From: Halocafeteria seosinensis
Lineage: Eukaryota > Sar > Bigyra > Bicosoecida
Length of the DNA stretch: 64,000 nt
Assembly (NCBI GenBank): GCA_001687465.1
Contig: LVLI01000204.1
Span: 1 to 64,000 of the forward strand
Reading direction: 5' to 3'
A program made the position numbers and the translations under genes. The notes under the pieces are model-generated. The model was not told the origin of the DNA. It searched no databases and saw nothing but the letters and a program-made list of their open reading frames with translations. Below are positions 1 through 10,523 of this stretch, piece by piece. The stretch's first letter is position 1. Each line of letters opens with the position of its first letter.

Positions 1-1282
1 GTCAACACACGTAATCGCGCACCGCAGCGTCTTTTCCAGCTGTTTTCTTTCGGTTGTATCTTTGACCTTCAGTAACTCCTTCTTGCAGTTTCGAATAAAG
101 TGCCAAGAGCAACCTCTGCGAGAAGGGTCAGTATCATATTCAAGCCTGCATCTGTCACTAATGAATCGAATCACGCTTACCGGTGAAACGTTCGTGGCCA
201 CAACGTCCTGGAGGCTTTCCTGAATCCTGAAGCGTCATCAGTTACCAATACCCCGGGGGCTACTTTTTCTAAGAGATTATGAACGAATGCTAAGGCTTTC
301 ATCGCAGTATTGGACGATTCATTAAAACCGAGACCAAGAGCGATCACTGCAACTTCTCCGTCTCGGGCAAATGTGTCGAATACGTACAAGCGTGCATCGC
401 GTCCATTTACCGTTACCTGGTGTGTTGCATCCATATGCAAAGGGTCTTCAAACTCAGTGCATGCCCGCATCATTTTCGGAGACGCCCAAATGAGAAGATC
501 GCTGTCTTCTTTGAATTCGCAGTGGTTTTCTTGCAGCTGTCGAATCACTTCCTGCATTTCAGATTCCTGCTCCATGGGAACTTCCGCAGCCCGGTTTATC
601 GCGCGTTCGAGGTTCGCACTGATCTCCCTTGCACCTGTTGCTGCGTTCGCTGCCATTGCAGTCGAAATTCCGGGGTATTTCAACTTGGTCCGTATAATCT
701 CTGGGACGGCAGTATCCCGACCTAGGAGTGCTGCCATTTCCTCACCGAAATTGTGGACGTGCGTATTCTTAAGTGTCACTTGGATCTCGTCGATAATGCC
801 CTCATGTGTGCTGCAATGTATATGGATCACAAGCGGGCAGCGTACGGAGGTTTTTGCCTTGTTGCAGGCTAGTCTGCGCCAGATTTGTAGAGTGTACGAG
901 GTGCTACACGTACTGTAGTGTGCAACTCACGATTTCATACTTACGTTAGACGGTACTTTTTGGACCCATCAAAGGTACTTTTGATGTTCACTCTGTGTCC
1001 ATAAAGCTTGAATATCGCCACTATCTCCAAGTTGTGCTCCGGGATGGTTGTCACTCTTTTCCCTAGCAATAGGTCATTGAGGTACTGGTAGGCTCGTGGA
1101 CATTTGTATGGATCACCTGTACAAGAGAATATGGTTCACTTAAAAGCCATCTAAAAGAATACCAACAGTAATTAACCTATCTTCTTACCTAGGGGCTCAG
1201 CAAGAGCCCATTTCTTTAGCCGCAGCAGGGCGCTCTCTGGCAAGGAAAGCTTACTGGTAGCCCTGGGATTTTCAGGAGGCAT
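1..1282 (-). CDS. MULE-type transposase, 3' part cut by window edge
   Basis: Mutator-like DNA transposase. Exons read join(<1..115, 181..903, 945..1116, 1189..1282) on the reverse strand; introns are 65, 41 and 72 nt and every junction keeps phase. The start (MPPENPRATSK) is the first ATG of exon 1. An N-terminal zinc-binding module resembling FLYWCH/WRKY-GCM1 folds has WRRLACNKAK, RCPLVIHIHC and HVHNF (about residues 97-140). The MULE transposase core follows. The first catalytic Asp is in MDATHQV (about residue 247), the second in VTDDASGFRKA (about 311), and a C-x2-H motif lies in GCSWHFIRNCKK after the last intron. The third acidic residue would lie beyond the left edge. No frameshift is needed, so the copy may be intact or a domesticated gene. 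No terminal repeats can be judged from one end. Family assignment is firm; activity is unknown. Confidence 0.8.
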
Positions 1283-1545
1283 TGATGCACACTTGGGGTA
1301 GATACAATCGTAATGAATCAATAAGCATGGCCAAGAACTACAGACCTAAGCAACTGCTCCACGCGAGCTTCCGTTAGTTCAGCCTCAACACTCATATCAC
1401 TCTATTGGAACAGAGAGCGGGATATTCCAGTACCCAGTATGCACAAACTACTACGTAAACAGTATCAAACAATGTAGAACCTTTGTCTTTGTGTTAAAGT
1501 GGTAATTGGCAGAGATTTGGAAATATGCAACAATCCTCAAAATTC
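1283..1545. other. Spacer between transposase and palindrome array
   Basis: No supported gene. It lies 5' of the transposase gene and 3' of the Chtop-like gene, so it may hold the transposase promoter. I see no clear motif. Confidence 0.5.
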
Positions 1546-1629
1546 TACCCCTAGGGGTAGCTTTGGAGTTACCCCTAGGGGTAGTTTGAAGTTACCCCTA
1601 GGGGTAGATTGAAGTTACCCCTAGGGGTA
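1546..1629. repeat. Four phased copies of palindrome TACCCCTAGGGGTA
   Basis: A perfect 14-bp palindrome occurs at 1546-1559, 1570-1583, 1593-1606 and 1616-1629, with starts 24, 23 and 23 bp apart. The short AT-rich linkers are similar to each other. The final copy supplies the TAG stop codon of the Chtop-like gene, so the array begins inside its last codons and runs into its 3' flank. The roughly 23-bp phasing (about two helical turns) is what a protein-binding array would look like, but a simple tandem duplication is equally possible. Confidence 0.85.
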
Positions 1630-2226
1630 AATGTCTGAAATCCCCGGATTGGCAGCCTTTCCACCTGAACATCACTACAACGATGTGACTGACCGACAAA
1701 ATACCGGTTACTCATGGGTTTGCCGCTTACCTGAATGCATATACTTATCCATCTCGAAGTCAAGTTGTTCACTAGAAGGCTGAGGTCCACTGAAGAGTCC
1801 TTTGCCTTGCTTCGCACTCTGTCCTCGTCCTCCTTGAGCACGTTTGGCACCTCCACGGGCAGCCTTCGCACTTCCACGTCCTCTGCCAGCACCAACACTC
1901 TTCATATTCTTTACACCTACGCGAGAGGTTTGATTTCCACCTCGACCCCGACCACCACCTGCTGCACCACCACCTCTACGATTTCTACCGCCTCGTCTTC
2001 CCTGGTTATTACCAGCCTTAACCCCCGATGCAGATACACCCTTCCCAAATCGTTTCTCTGCGATTTTAGAGCCTCTGCGGATGTTAATCTGCGCTGTTTG
2101 AGCAGCTGCACGCTGCTGCTTTCCTGGGGCGTTCGGACGTTTAGCTTCCTGCGTTATCTTGGCGAATCGATCACTCAAGCTCCCCGTGGGGGCATTCTGT
2201 CTCACAACAGTCACACTACGGCTCAT
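1621..2226 (-). CDS. Chtop/FoP-like RGG-rich mRNA export factor
   Basis: Two exons, join(1621..1664, 1731..2226), 179 aa. The start is MSRSVTVVRQ. The N-terminal SLSDRFAKIT segment resembles the N-terminus of Chtop (Friend of PRMT1). The middle is rich in RGG/GRGRG, the usual substrate of arginine methyltransferases. The C-terminal part has LDFEMDKYM, which matches the conserved LD-x-x-LD-x-YM motif shared by Chtop and ALY/REF, TREX-complex adaptors that contact the export helicase UAP56. No RRM is present, which favours Chtop over ALY. The 66-nt intron begins GTAAGCGG; without splicing the frame would end four codons later in a non-conserved tail. The stop codon lies inside the fourth palindromic repeat. 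Role in nuclear mRNA export is inferred from motifs only. Confidence 0.7.
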
Positions 2227-2687
2227 TGTATTTCAAGTTTTCTTTTTCTTCTATCCTTCCGTTCGAAGTGCCGCCAGTGCGTCGAAATCTGCTTGCAAAA
2301 CGTGGGTAGTACTCCTCTTACAAGAAGGAACGAAGAGCTACTGCGATCACGGAAGAACTAAAGCTTTATCAGACGTCTTTTCGAAGAAAGGTACTCAAAA
2401 CAGGCTGAGCAAAGTGTGTGTATATGTATTTGTTTAGACTGAGTTATGCGATAAGCAGAGGATACCGGATCGTAGCAAGAAAGATTGTCCGGTTAGTCAT
2501 CTCGAGGCTCAGGCAGAGTCTATTCAGTCCGGCAGACCCATGACGGCATGTTGTTGTAGTATTTACTACGGAGTATCACTACCAACACTATAGGGTATAT
2601 TAAATAGGTAGAACTTTGAGCAATCATATCCTCTTTTCGTTTTGGGATCTAATTGCGTTGTCGTTCAGGCACGAAGGAAACACAACA
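2227..2687. promoter_or_regulatory. Shared divergent promoter region
   Basis: A 461-bp gap between the divergently transcribed Chtop-like and BuGZ-like genes, so it must hold both promoters and 5' UTRs. A CACAACA context precedes the BuGZ start. No TATA-like box is convincing. Confidence 0.4.
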
Positions 2688-3913
2688 ATGGGCCGCAAGA
2701 AGCGTGGCGCCGTAAAAAAGGTGTGCTTCTGCTACTATTGCGATAGGGATTTCGAAGATGAAAAAGTTCTCATACAGCACCAGAAAGCAAAACATTTCAA
2801 ATGTGAGTCTCACCTTGGGAAGACCTGTGACTTCGAATAGCTCTACTAAGGTGTTGTTTACCGCAGGTGGGACATGTGGCAAGAAGATGACTACAGTATC
2901 AGCGTTGACAGTTCACATACAATCTGTTCATAAAGAGGTAGTCCGGAAGTAAGGAACAGAAACTTAATGGGCAGTGTTGGCTTGCTTCTCCTTCTCATGT
3001 CCCATCGCTCTTCTATCTATGTTCAGAGTGCCAAACTCAATACCTGGGAGAGATGACCTAGATGTCGAAGTATACGGAATGGAAGGAGTGCCGGAAGAAG
3101 TCATATCAGAAAAAGGTATTCCTCAAGTTGTTTAGGATAACTCTAGTTTTTCCAATCTTCACCCCCACATTGCTTTGCAGCGAACCCTGGAGGCAAGCGT
3201 CTTAAGACAGCCCCCCAGACCCCACATGCGTCTATACAACCTAGACCAGCAATTGCACCAAATTCTGGGGCGTTCGCTGCCCCGCCTGGATCTGCGGCGT
3301 ATGGGGCTTTTGGGGGTGCCGCACCATATCCTCAGTTACCGCAACATCAACCCGGAGCGCCTGGTGGGCCACCTGTAAATGGCACAGCTCCTCCACAGCC
3401 GCCTCCGGGGATGCCACCACCCCCACCGGGAAATTTCCCATCAGCCCAACTGCAGCAGGCAACAGTGCCAGCTCAAACCCAGCCACAACAAGCTAGTATG
3501 AATACAATTAACCCCATATCCTCTCCAGGCCCCATGGGCAACGGTACGGGTAGCGGTCTGTCCGCTGGCAGCGGCGGGTACACATCTCTTTCGGCGTATG
3601 CAAGTGGGATCAGTGGTGTGTCCTCTCATACGACTCCAACAGTAGCAGTCGAAGGTCCTTCCGCTTCTGGTGGGTCTACGAAAAAGAATGTGCTCGTATA
3701 TGATGAGGAGAACCAGTCGCCTGTATGTACTCAGCTTAATGATCTGTGTGTAGTTTGCCAATCGCTGACATGTTCTTCATTGCCTTGCAGGAGGAAAAGC
3801 GTGCTCAACTACCTCGATACAGATACGGCGAGCAAGAACTAACGCAGGAATGGGAGCAATTGAGCCAAAATATTCAAAACAGGTTGGCCCAGTATATAAG
3901 TTCCTCAAGTTAA
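2688..3913 (+). CDS. ZNF207: BuGZ/ZNF207 homologue, Bub3-binding zinc-finger protein
   Basis: Five exons, join(2688..2802, 2867..2948, 3027..3115, 3181..3722, 3791..3913), 316 aa, all phases consistent. The N-terminal pair of C2H2 fingers is very conserved: CYYCDRDFEDEKVLIQHQKAKHFKC, given here as CYYC...HQKAKHF, then CGTCGKKM and VHIQSVHKE. It is followed by the hallmark VPNSIPGRDDLDVEVYG and GMEGVPEE. The centre is a low-complexity Pro/Gly/Gln stretch like the region that lets animal BuGZ phase-separate. Near the C-terminus, EEKRAQLPRYRY fits the GLEBS motif that binds the checkpoint protein Bub3. In animals and plants the protein loads Bub3 on kinetochores, aids spindle assembly and affects splicing. 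It shares a promoter region with the Chtop-like gene. Identification is firm; function here is inferred from the family. Confidence 0.9.
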
Positions 3914-4217
3914 ATGCGTGAAGGGAACTGGCGGGACTCATCAACTGCACTCGCTACTAATGAGTGGTTCTCCTCATTATTTTTGTCGATGTAATGTACA
4001 TCCACTTCTTTGTGAAGTACTCTCAGTTAGTTTGGTACCAGCTGCATCAGAATCGTCACCAATTACTCACCATAGCATAGCTGCTCTTGTTGAAGTTCGT
4101 CGAACCATACGAGGAATCGGGTCGAGCTTGTATGTCCTACAGCACCTGGATTGCTGACCATATGCTCATTGTCCTGAAATCCGCTCAATTGGAGACGTAT
4201 TTCGAACCCTATTAACA
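3914..4217. other. Short intergenic spacer
   Basis: About 300 bp between two genes on the same strand. It must contain the BuGZ polyadenylation region and the promoter and 5' UTR of the next gene. No recognisable element. Confidence 0.4.
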
Positions 4218-6857
4218 ATGAGAAACACACGGGACGACGAGAAGACATCTTCTCCTCGCAACACTGGCAGTTTGGTGTCGGTGTTGGAGGCAATGAAGCA
4301 GGCTTTGTGGGCTAACAAAGACCCCAGGAAGGTATGTTTCACGGTTGGTCGCTTGCTTGTTGCTCGGGATTATACCATATATATACTCTTACAATGCTCA
4401 GATAGGGGCATACAAGTCCTTGTCCGCGGAAGAGAAGAAGGAATTGAAAGAGGAACTGAGGCGCACCACCCTGTACAGGATCTCCTCGTGCACCTCCTCT
4501 TCCGTCTCTGTAAATGACAGTGCTGCAGAACCCATACGTGAAGAAAACGACAACCAATGGAAGTCAAATCGAGACTCCCAATCGAGTGATGAAGGAGATA
4601 CACCCGTGCAATTTCCTGGGGTAATGATGGTGGGGGAATCCAACAATCAAGAAGAAAGTGACGAACCACCTAGCCTGTTTTCGGTTCCCCCAGATTTTCT
4701 AGATTCCCAGCCAATCCCGTATGCTCCAAATGGATCCTCGGGAATGACGAGCAACTATACCAACTCTCATGCTCCATCGGATCATGTAGTTGGTCAGGAA
4801 CCCATGCCGATTGAATTTGATGTTTCAAATGGCGCCGGGAACGGAGAGAATTCAGCGCCATTATCGCCGTCGGCGCCGGCTGGTTTAGGATTGTCGCTGT
4901 CATCTACTAAGCATTCTCGCAATGGAATGGAAAGTACCACTAAGCGATCGCTCTTTGAAAGCCATATGACGTCAATACTTCACCGGACGGCGGCACATCA
5001 CCGTCGAGGTTTTCGAGACAATTTCGGTTCTTCTGTGGTCACAAGGAACTTACCGACTAAACCGTCCGAAGGAGAGAGACACCGAAAGCCTTTAAAAGAT
5101 AAGCGGAAGCAAGACACACAGTCGAATGCAACCGAAAATGAGCGTTCCGTAGAAAAGAACCCAAAAAAGGGCAAGTCCCATTTATTCCATTCTCCGAATG
5201 TGCCGGTTAAGCTGTCGGAACAACATGCTGAATTGGCTACTCTAGGTGCGGACGAAGGGGAAGACAATAGCGACAGCGGCGATGAGCGAGATTTTCTAAA
5301 AGTGATAACAAACAAGCCGGGCAATCGGACTACCAGAAAAGGTGAACCTCGCAGGAAACGTGCTCGAAAGTACTATTTGAATGACGAGGTATTGGAGCCC
5401 TCCTATTTTACGCATTTGGAAGAGCAAGATGGTATAAATCCGGACATAAAAAACCTTGCTCGTGGTACCTTCTTCCTACCAGAAATAAGATCTATGATGC
5501 ATGGATTTGCGGATACATGTCACCCATCATATGAGTGTGCCAGGCTATTGCACGATGAAAGTGAGTATTTCTGTGTTTCTCCGCAACCCCTCTCTTGTAC
5601 CACAACATGCCCTTTTTGTGCCTATTTTGCAGTTACACGCTGGCTACACGATATGGTCATAGCGCTCCGAGATGTCCTGGGGAAGACCACAATCCAAATG
5701 AGGGATTTCTTGAAGATAATGCCGGATCAAGTAGGTATCTTGTTGAGTTTAGTATTGCGGCTTCTGGAAAGCATATGCAAACTGATGGTCTTTTATTTAA
5801 TCCTTTCCAGGTTAGGCTATACTTCCGCTGGAAGCAAATGCGTGAAATGTCCAAGCCCGAATCTCAGGTAGATTCGCTGAAGAAAGATGCAACTGGCGCG
5901 AGTGGTGTTCCGAAAGGTATCAATGGGGTCGACAACGAGAGAGATGCAGGAGACGAAGTGGAAGAAGATACGGATGATGATGATGATGAAGACTTGGCTC
6001 TCGTTAAGGCAGAAGCAAGTGAAATTTCCATTAGCGACGGAAGCGAAGTAGGAAATGATGCCACGGCCATCGAACACTTCAAGTCGCGTATAGCCTTCGC
6101 TAATCGCCGAACCAAGATGATGACCTCCCAGCAGTATTTGGGATATTCTCGTGCCAGGGAGGCTCACTTTTTGGCTTACAAAGAGCTTGCTGACAAATTC
6201 AAATCCTGGTAAGTGGCTCTCTGCAATATCTTGTATGGTTTCTATGATGTTTGGAATCCCTTTTCCGTCAACAGTATACCGGGAAGTCCCATGCCAAAGA
6301 ATACCATCCGGATCCTTGGATACCTTTGCTATGACCGGATCGGTACTATCACGGAATGTGCAAACAAAATTGTCCACGCTGGTGCACTTACGGAGCCAGA
6401 AGAGAGCCTACCAGTAAACTCATATTATGCGGCCATTAATGCTCTCCCAGAAATGCCTACAGAGCTGGCAAGAAAGATCGAATATATGCGAAACCAGCAG
6501 CAGCTGATATCCAAGAAGGCGATACAAGATGCCGAAAAGCCTGAGCGTGTCGCAGCGCACAATGAGCTGCTGCAAGAAGCAGGAAAAGAATTCCAACAAA
6601 AGCGAAGACTCTTTTCGGGGTCCGGTCGATTGCAGGATGATTCAAGGATTGCATCCACGTTTAAGAAACTATCAAAGAACGTAAACGACGGTACAGCGTA
6701 AGTGATACATTGACGTAAGCTACGCATGAACGAACTTATGAATGATCGTTGTCATTGCAGTACCAAACGAAGTGGCGATCGTTTATCAGGGATCAAAAAT
6801 TCCCCCTCAGGGGCACACATCTCTCCGGCAGCCACAAAGAGGAAGCGACCAACATAG
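4218..6857 (+). CDS. SANT/Myb-like nuclear protein, function unknown
   Basis: Six exons, join(4218..4331, 4402..5560, 5633..5730, 5811..6208, 6275..6697, 6761..6857), 762 aa, phase-consistent. The N-terminal 370 residues are charged and disordered, with Lys/Arg runs (RRKRARKYYLNDEVLEP) that look like nuclear signals. Around residues 390-450 there is a helical block, LARGTFFLPEIRSMMHGF then RWLHDMVIALRDVLGKTT, ending in MPDQVRLYFRWKQM. That last helix resembles the third helix of SANT domains (V-x-YY-x-W-K). A long acidic run (DEVEEDTDDDDDEDLAL) follows, then Q/E-rich helices and a basic tail. This layout suits a chromatin-associated factor of the ELM2-SANT kind, but no ELM2 is certain. I do not recognise the orthologue. 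Confidence 0.6.
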
Positions 6858-6988
6858 TCTGTCGCACAGTATGGGAGAGCTTAGATGCGACTAGATACAT
6901 TATTTACCCTTCTTCGTTCGTTGGGTCTCGTAGGAATTTTGCATGTGGAGCCGACGCGTAACAAAAATATTTTTTGCTAGCCTTGCAA

Positions 6989-8523
6989 TCAAACCATAGC
7001 TGATTCAGTGCGCGGTGACGCACCAGCAGCCTCTGTAGTAGATGCTGTGGGTGCGCGACCTTGGTCTTCCTGGCGGCACTGCTCGCTATTACCGGTTACA
7101 GGTACTCTGCACATTGGGCACGAGTTGTGCTGTTGTAGCCATTCGTCTATAGGCTGCTTGGAGAAGTGATGCTCGCAGGGTAAAATTCGCACTTCCTCCC
7201 CTTCTTCGTACTTTTCCTGGGCCATGTAGCAACAATGAAGGGATGTTCAATCTGAAAATAGCCGACGATGTTCTTACTTGCGTAATGGGACACGTATTGT
7301 CCTCCTCATTTGGGCCAAACATACTCTTTTGGAAACGCACGCATCGAATTTGATCGAGCTGCTCTTGATCGACTCCCTGACCAGGAGGCGCCGGCTGCGC
7401 AAGCATTTCCAAGACTTTTCAATAATACGAGCTGTAACAGCGATGCGGCTCTACGTACGACGAACAGCCTCTGCACTCGCATGTATAAAGGAAAGCAACA
7501 GTACGCCAAGGGAATTATCAATAGTAAAAGAATAAACGGTAACAAAAATATTATGTAGTGGATCACTACAAGTGCTAGGGATAGCTGGTAGATATCGCTG
7601 TCGCACTCCGATTTATCTGCAATGAACACAGGTTCTCGAAGCCATCTCGAGGTGTGACGACCGGAGATTCTCACTTAATGAGGCATACCTGTGCCAAATA
7701 ACCAAATGTTACCGACAATAAACCAAACCAGTGAAAACGTCCCCAAAGGACGGTAGAGGGCCAGACTGGTTCGTGCCATGCATCCCAACTCTTGAGGGCT
7801 TTCATTCCTATTGAAATATACAACCCAGGTTACCCATATCACTGTAACATCTTCAAGCACTGAGTCATATATACTAGTGCTTCATTTCCTTTGTTTGAAC
7901 GCACCTAGCGCCATCCGAACGGCGACAACAATGCAAAATATCGGCAAGTGCTTCTGTTGGCAGTTGAAAGGAGCATCTGCCTTGGCAAACACAGCAATGA
8001 CGGCAATTACGCATGGCAATAACAGGAAAGTATTGCCGTAAGCCTGAGAATGTCAAAGAATTCCAATAACTGCGAATGCGTCGATACGCAGCTTTGTACT
8101 GCATGTAGCCCATACCGCTAGTTTGGGATTCGGTATCGATGTCGTCTGTTGAACTTGATCATTCACGGCTTCATTAACAAATGTCGACCGAACACGAGCC
8201 TGTATGCCTACCAAGTACTTTATGTTATTCCGGTTACACGCGCGTGTATACAGGGGGTGGATACTTACACGCCCATCTGCCCCTCTGTACTGGTGTTGTG
8301 ATGGCTGAATTGTATGGCCCTCGTCGGTCGGGTGATCGTAGGCGTTTGACAGCATCTGCACTATGGTCATATCATAGTCAATGACGTAGCATAGAGCATC
8401 TTCCATAGTATCGACCGTGTTTTCTTATACACGTACAGCTGATGTGCCTTGTTCTTCTTCCTGGAGTCGACGAGCTAATTCTTCATCCCGAGATGTGTCT
8501 TCCGACGTCGCCTGTGCCATCAT
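6989..8523 (-). CDS. Multipass membrane RING protein with one zinc site
   Basis: Eight exons, join(6989..7216, 7278..7394, 7459..7616, 7689..7841, 7905..8043, 8116..8199, 8269..8355, 8437..8523), 350 aa. The N-terminus has DEELARRLQEEEQ, a stretch common in ubiquitin-pathway proteins. Four hydrophobic segments follow (NTFLLLPCVIAVIAVF; LPIFCIVVAVRMALGAL-like; LGTFSLVWFIVGNIWLF; IIFLLPFILLLLIIPLAYCC). The C-terminal RING reads CPITQEKY, EEVRILPCEHHFSKQP and CPMCR. The order resembles plant four-pass RING E3 ligases. However, three of the four ligands of zinc site 1 are missing (Cys2 is Thr, the His after F is Ser, the next Cys is Pro), while site 2 (C, H, CxxC) is complete. It is likely an endomembrane E3 ligase or scaffold; the activity of this RING form is uncertain. 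Confidence 0.75.
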
Positions 8524-9410
8524 CGCAAGGCGTAGCCATGCGCAGTGAGATCAAACCAAGCGTCCTTCAATATGATTGAACAGTAGCACTCTTCAATCAC
8601 TGCTGCAGGGAGGAGGAGCAGAACGTGTGTCTACGTGGATGGTATGAATAGGGCACTTCAATCGTGCTGGAGAGCATCGGCGTAATACCACTATACTATG
8701 TATGCATACGTTCTTTGTTGCTGAATAAACAAACCCACTCCTCACTTAACAACCACCAGAGTGTTTGACAATGACAAGTATTTGTTGAGTCGTGCTCTAC
8801 ACCGCATGATGATTCAGGGTTGGTTCGTTCAACTTGCGATCGCCAATCACAGCGGACCCCCAAGGGAGGCGAGGGGCGATTGAATCACTATTGATCTATT
8901 CAGATTGCAAGACAAATGAATCTATGTCACACTTTGTAGCAGTTATACACATTTCTTAACATGATGTACGAGCGATGCCAGCTGACCCAGCAACCACCAC
9001 ATGCGAGTACCACTTGTATCTCACAGGGATGAAGCTCAATTCACGTGCATGACAACCGCGAACTGAGCATCATTTCTCTGGAGAGACAGTTAATGGGTCT
9101 GTATCCGTGAAATTACTTCATACAGTATTCGGAACCCCACTCCGAGGACTTTCCCGTGGTTCCTTTGTTAACTTCTTGTACGGAGAAATGGAAAACCACC
9201 TTAACCACCTTACTACCAATTGCTGTAATCCGAGCCTTGAACAGCCTACTTCCAGCTGTGCGATTCCAACCCAGTTGATTCGTTTTCAATTATGTCCGTG
9301 ACAGCAATAAATCGGTAATTCCTTTCATGTCTAGAGCATCGACAGCGACAGCGACAGCAAAGGGCACTCTGTACTGCCTACGACACGACAAGTTCTCTTT
9401 CAAAGTGACT
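8524..9410. other. Intergenic, no gene seen
   Basis: An 887-bp stretch holding the promoter side of the RING gene and the 3' side of UXT. Open frames here are short and lack splice-supported continuations. No repeat or RNA gene was recognised. Confidence 0.5.
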
Positions 9411-10054
9411 TTAATCATCTCCCCTTCCTGCTTTCAAATTGAGTTGACGAATCGCTTGATTGGCCTGGAGAATTTCGCCCATGAGAAACAGGTGTTCTCT
9501 TGCCCCCGCACACTCAAGGCAGGCTGTACTTACCACAGTGATATCAGCTCTAATTCTTGCAGCTCTCTCATCCAGACGATCAGCTTGCCTGGAGAAACAA
9601 AGCCCCATGTATTCTCTCCTAAGGCACTTCTATCTCGAAATACACAGTACATACTGTTTCAGTTGTGCAATTCTATGTGGAATAGCATGCCGCACAGCTT
9701 CGTGTTTGCTGAATACTGGCAGGACACCTAGCCCTATATCCACCACCACAGTGTTTGAATCCGAAATACGAGCTCGTACTGCTGCGCCTTCTCCAATCTC
9801 CGTGACAATGTCGTAACCTCTGTTAGTATTCTCATGAGAATCAGCGACCGTGTCGAGGTGCTGATGCTCTGTCAGTCGCTCCCGCAAGAGTTCGTACTCG
9901 TGAATCGACTGTTCTATTTGGTGTCGCCTTTCCAATACACGCGATAGCGCCGGCTGCAGTAAAAAGGAAAACGATTCACTAGAGCGTGTTGTGCTGTTTA
10001 CACAAGGAGCCTGCCTACCTGCAGCTTGGATTCCACCACATCCTCGGCATTCAT
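9411..10054 (-). CDS. UXT: UXT-type alpha prefoldin subunit
   Basis: Four exons, join(9411..9464, 9534..9588, 9655..9953, 10019..10054), 147 aa, close to the family's usual 150-160. A first coiled coil (LSRVLERRHQIEQSIHEYEL) leads into the beta-hairpin region with IVTEIGEGAAVRARISD and VVVDIGLGVLPVF, then a second coiled coil (RLDERAARIRADI...NQAIRQL). The G-x-G-V/F-x-PVF strand and the coiled-coil/hairpin/coiled-coil order are diagnostic of alpha prefoldins; the wording of the hairpin fits UXT rather than PFDN3 or PFDN5. In animals UXT belongs to the URI/R2TP prefoldin-like co-chaperone. The start is MNAEDVVESK in a 36-nt first exon. Confidence 0.82.
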
Positions 10055-10523
10055 TGTGGTTGTATAGTATATGTCCACCTGACGCGCAAGAGAATGGTGG
10101 CAGCTGGTATGTACAAGCCAAAGATGTATTTATGACTGTAAGTCCACCTAGTGAGGTCTGATGTAATACATCCTCGATTCCTGGGCACTGCAGTCTGCAG
10201 CGGTGTGTGGTTGAAGTAGGAGGCCCAGTGGCCACCGTGTCAGTCAGTCCTCCAAGGCGTACTATACACTACTAAATGTGGAGTCCATTGTGGACGTGAT
10301 GTAGTCGGTAGTGTAGGAAGCAAATGAACCAACAAGCGCCAGGAGACTGATATTCGTGTTTGTAGTAATTCTGTATGGAGGAAAAGTGTCCGGACAAGGA
10401 GTTGGCTGCGTTTACTTTGTTCACGCTTGCATCGACGTATGCTTGACATTTTTATTGTTCCAGCACTGTGTAGAGTGTACATATTTTGCATTCACACTCT
10501 GAGTGCGTCGTCGTTCAAAGACC
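10055..10523. promoter_or_regulatory. Divergent promoter region of UXT and the PPR-like gene
   Basis: A 469-bp gap between head-to-head genes; both 5' regions must lie here. No coding frame with splice support and no distinctive motif. Confidence 0.4.

Noticed and set aside
1546-1629. CRISPR array
   Set aside because: Repeats are 14-bp palindromes with 9-10 bp similar linkers in a eukaryotic genome; spacers are neither unique nor of the right size.
1735-2361. 208-codon plus-strand frame opposite the Chtop-like gene
   Set aside because: It is the antisense of an Arg/Gly-rich repeat region, giving Ser/Thr-rich low complexity; no motif or splice support.
5817-6377. 186-codon reverse frame over the SANT-like gene
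   Set aside because: It crosses two well-supported plus-strand introns and contains no recognisable motif.
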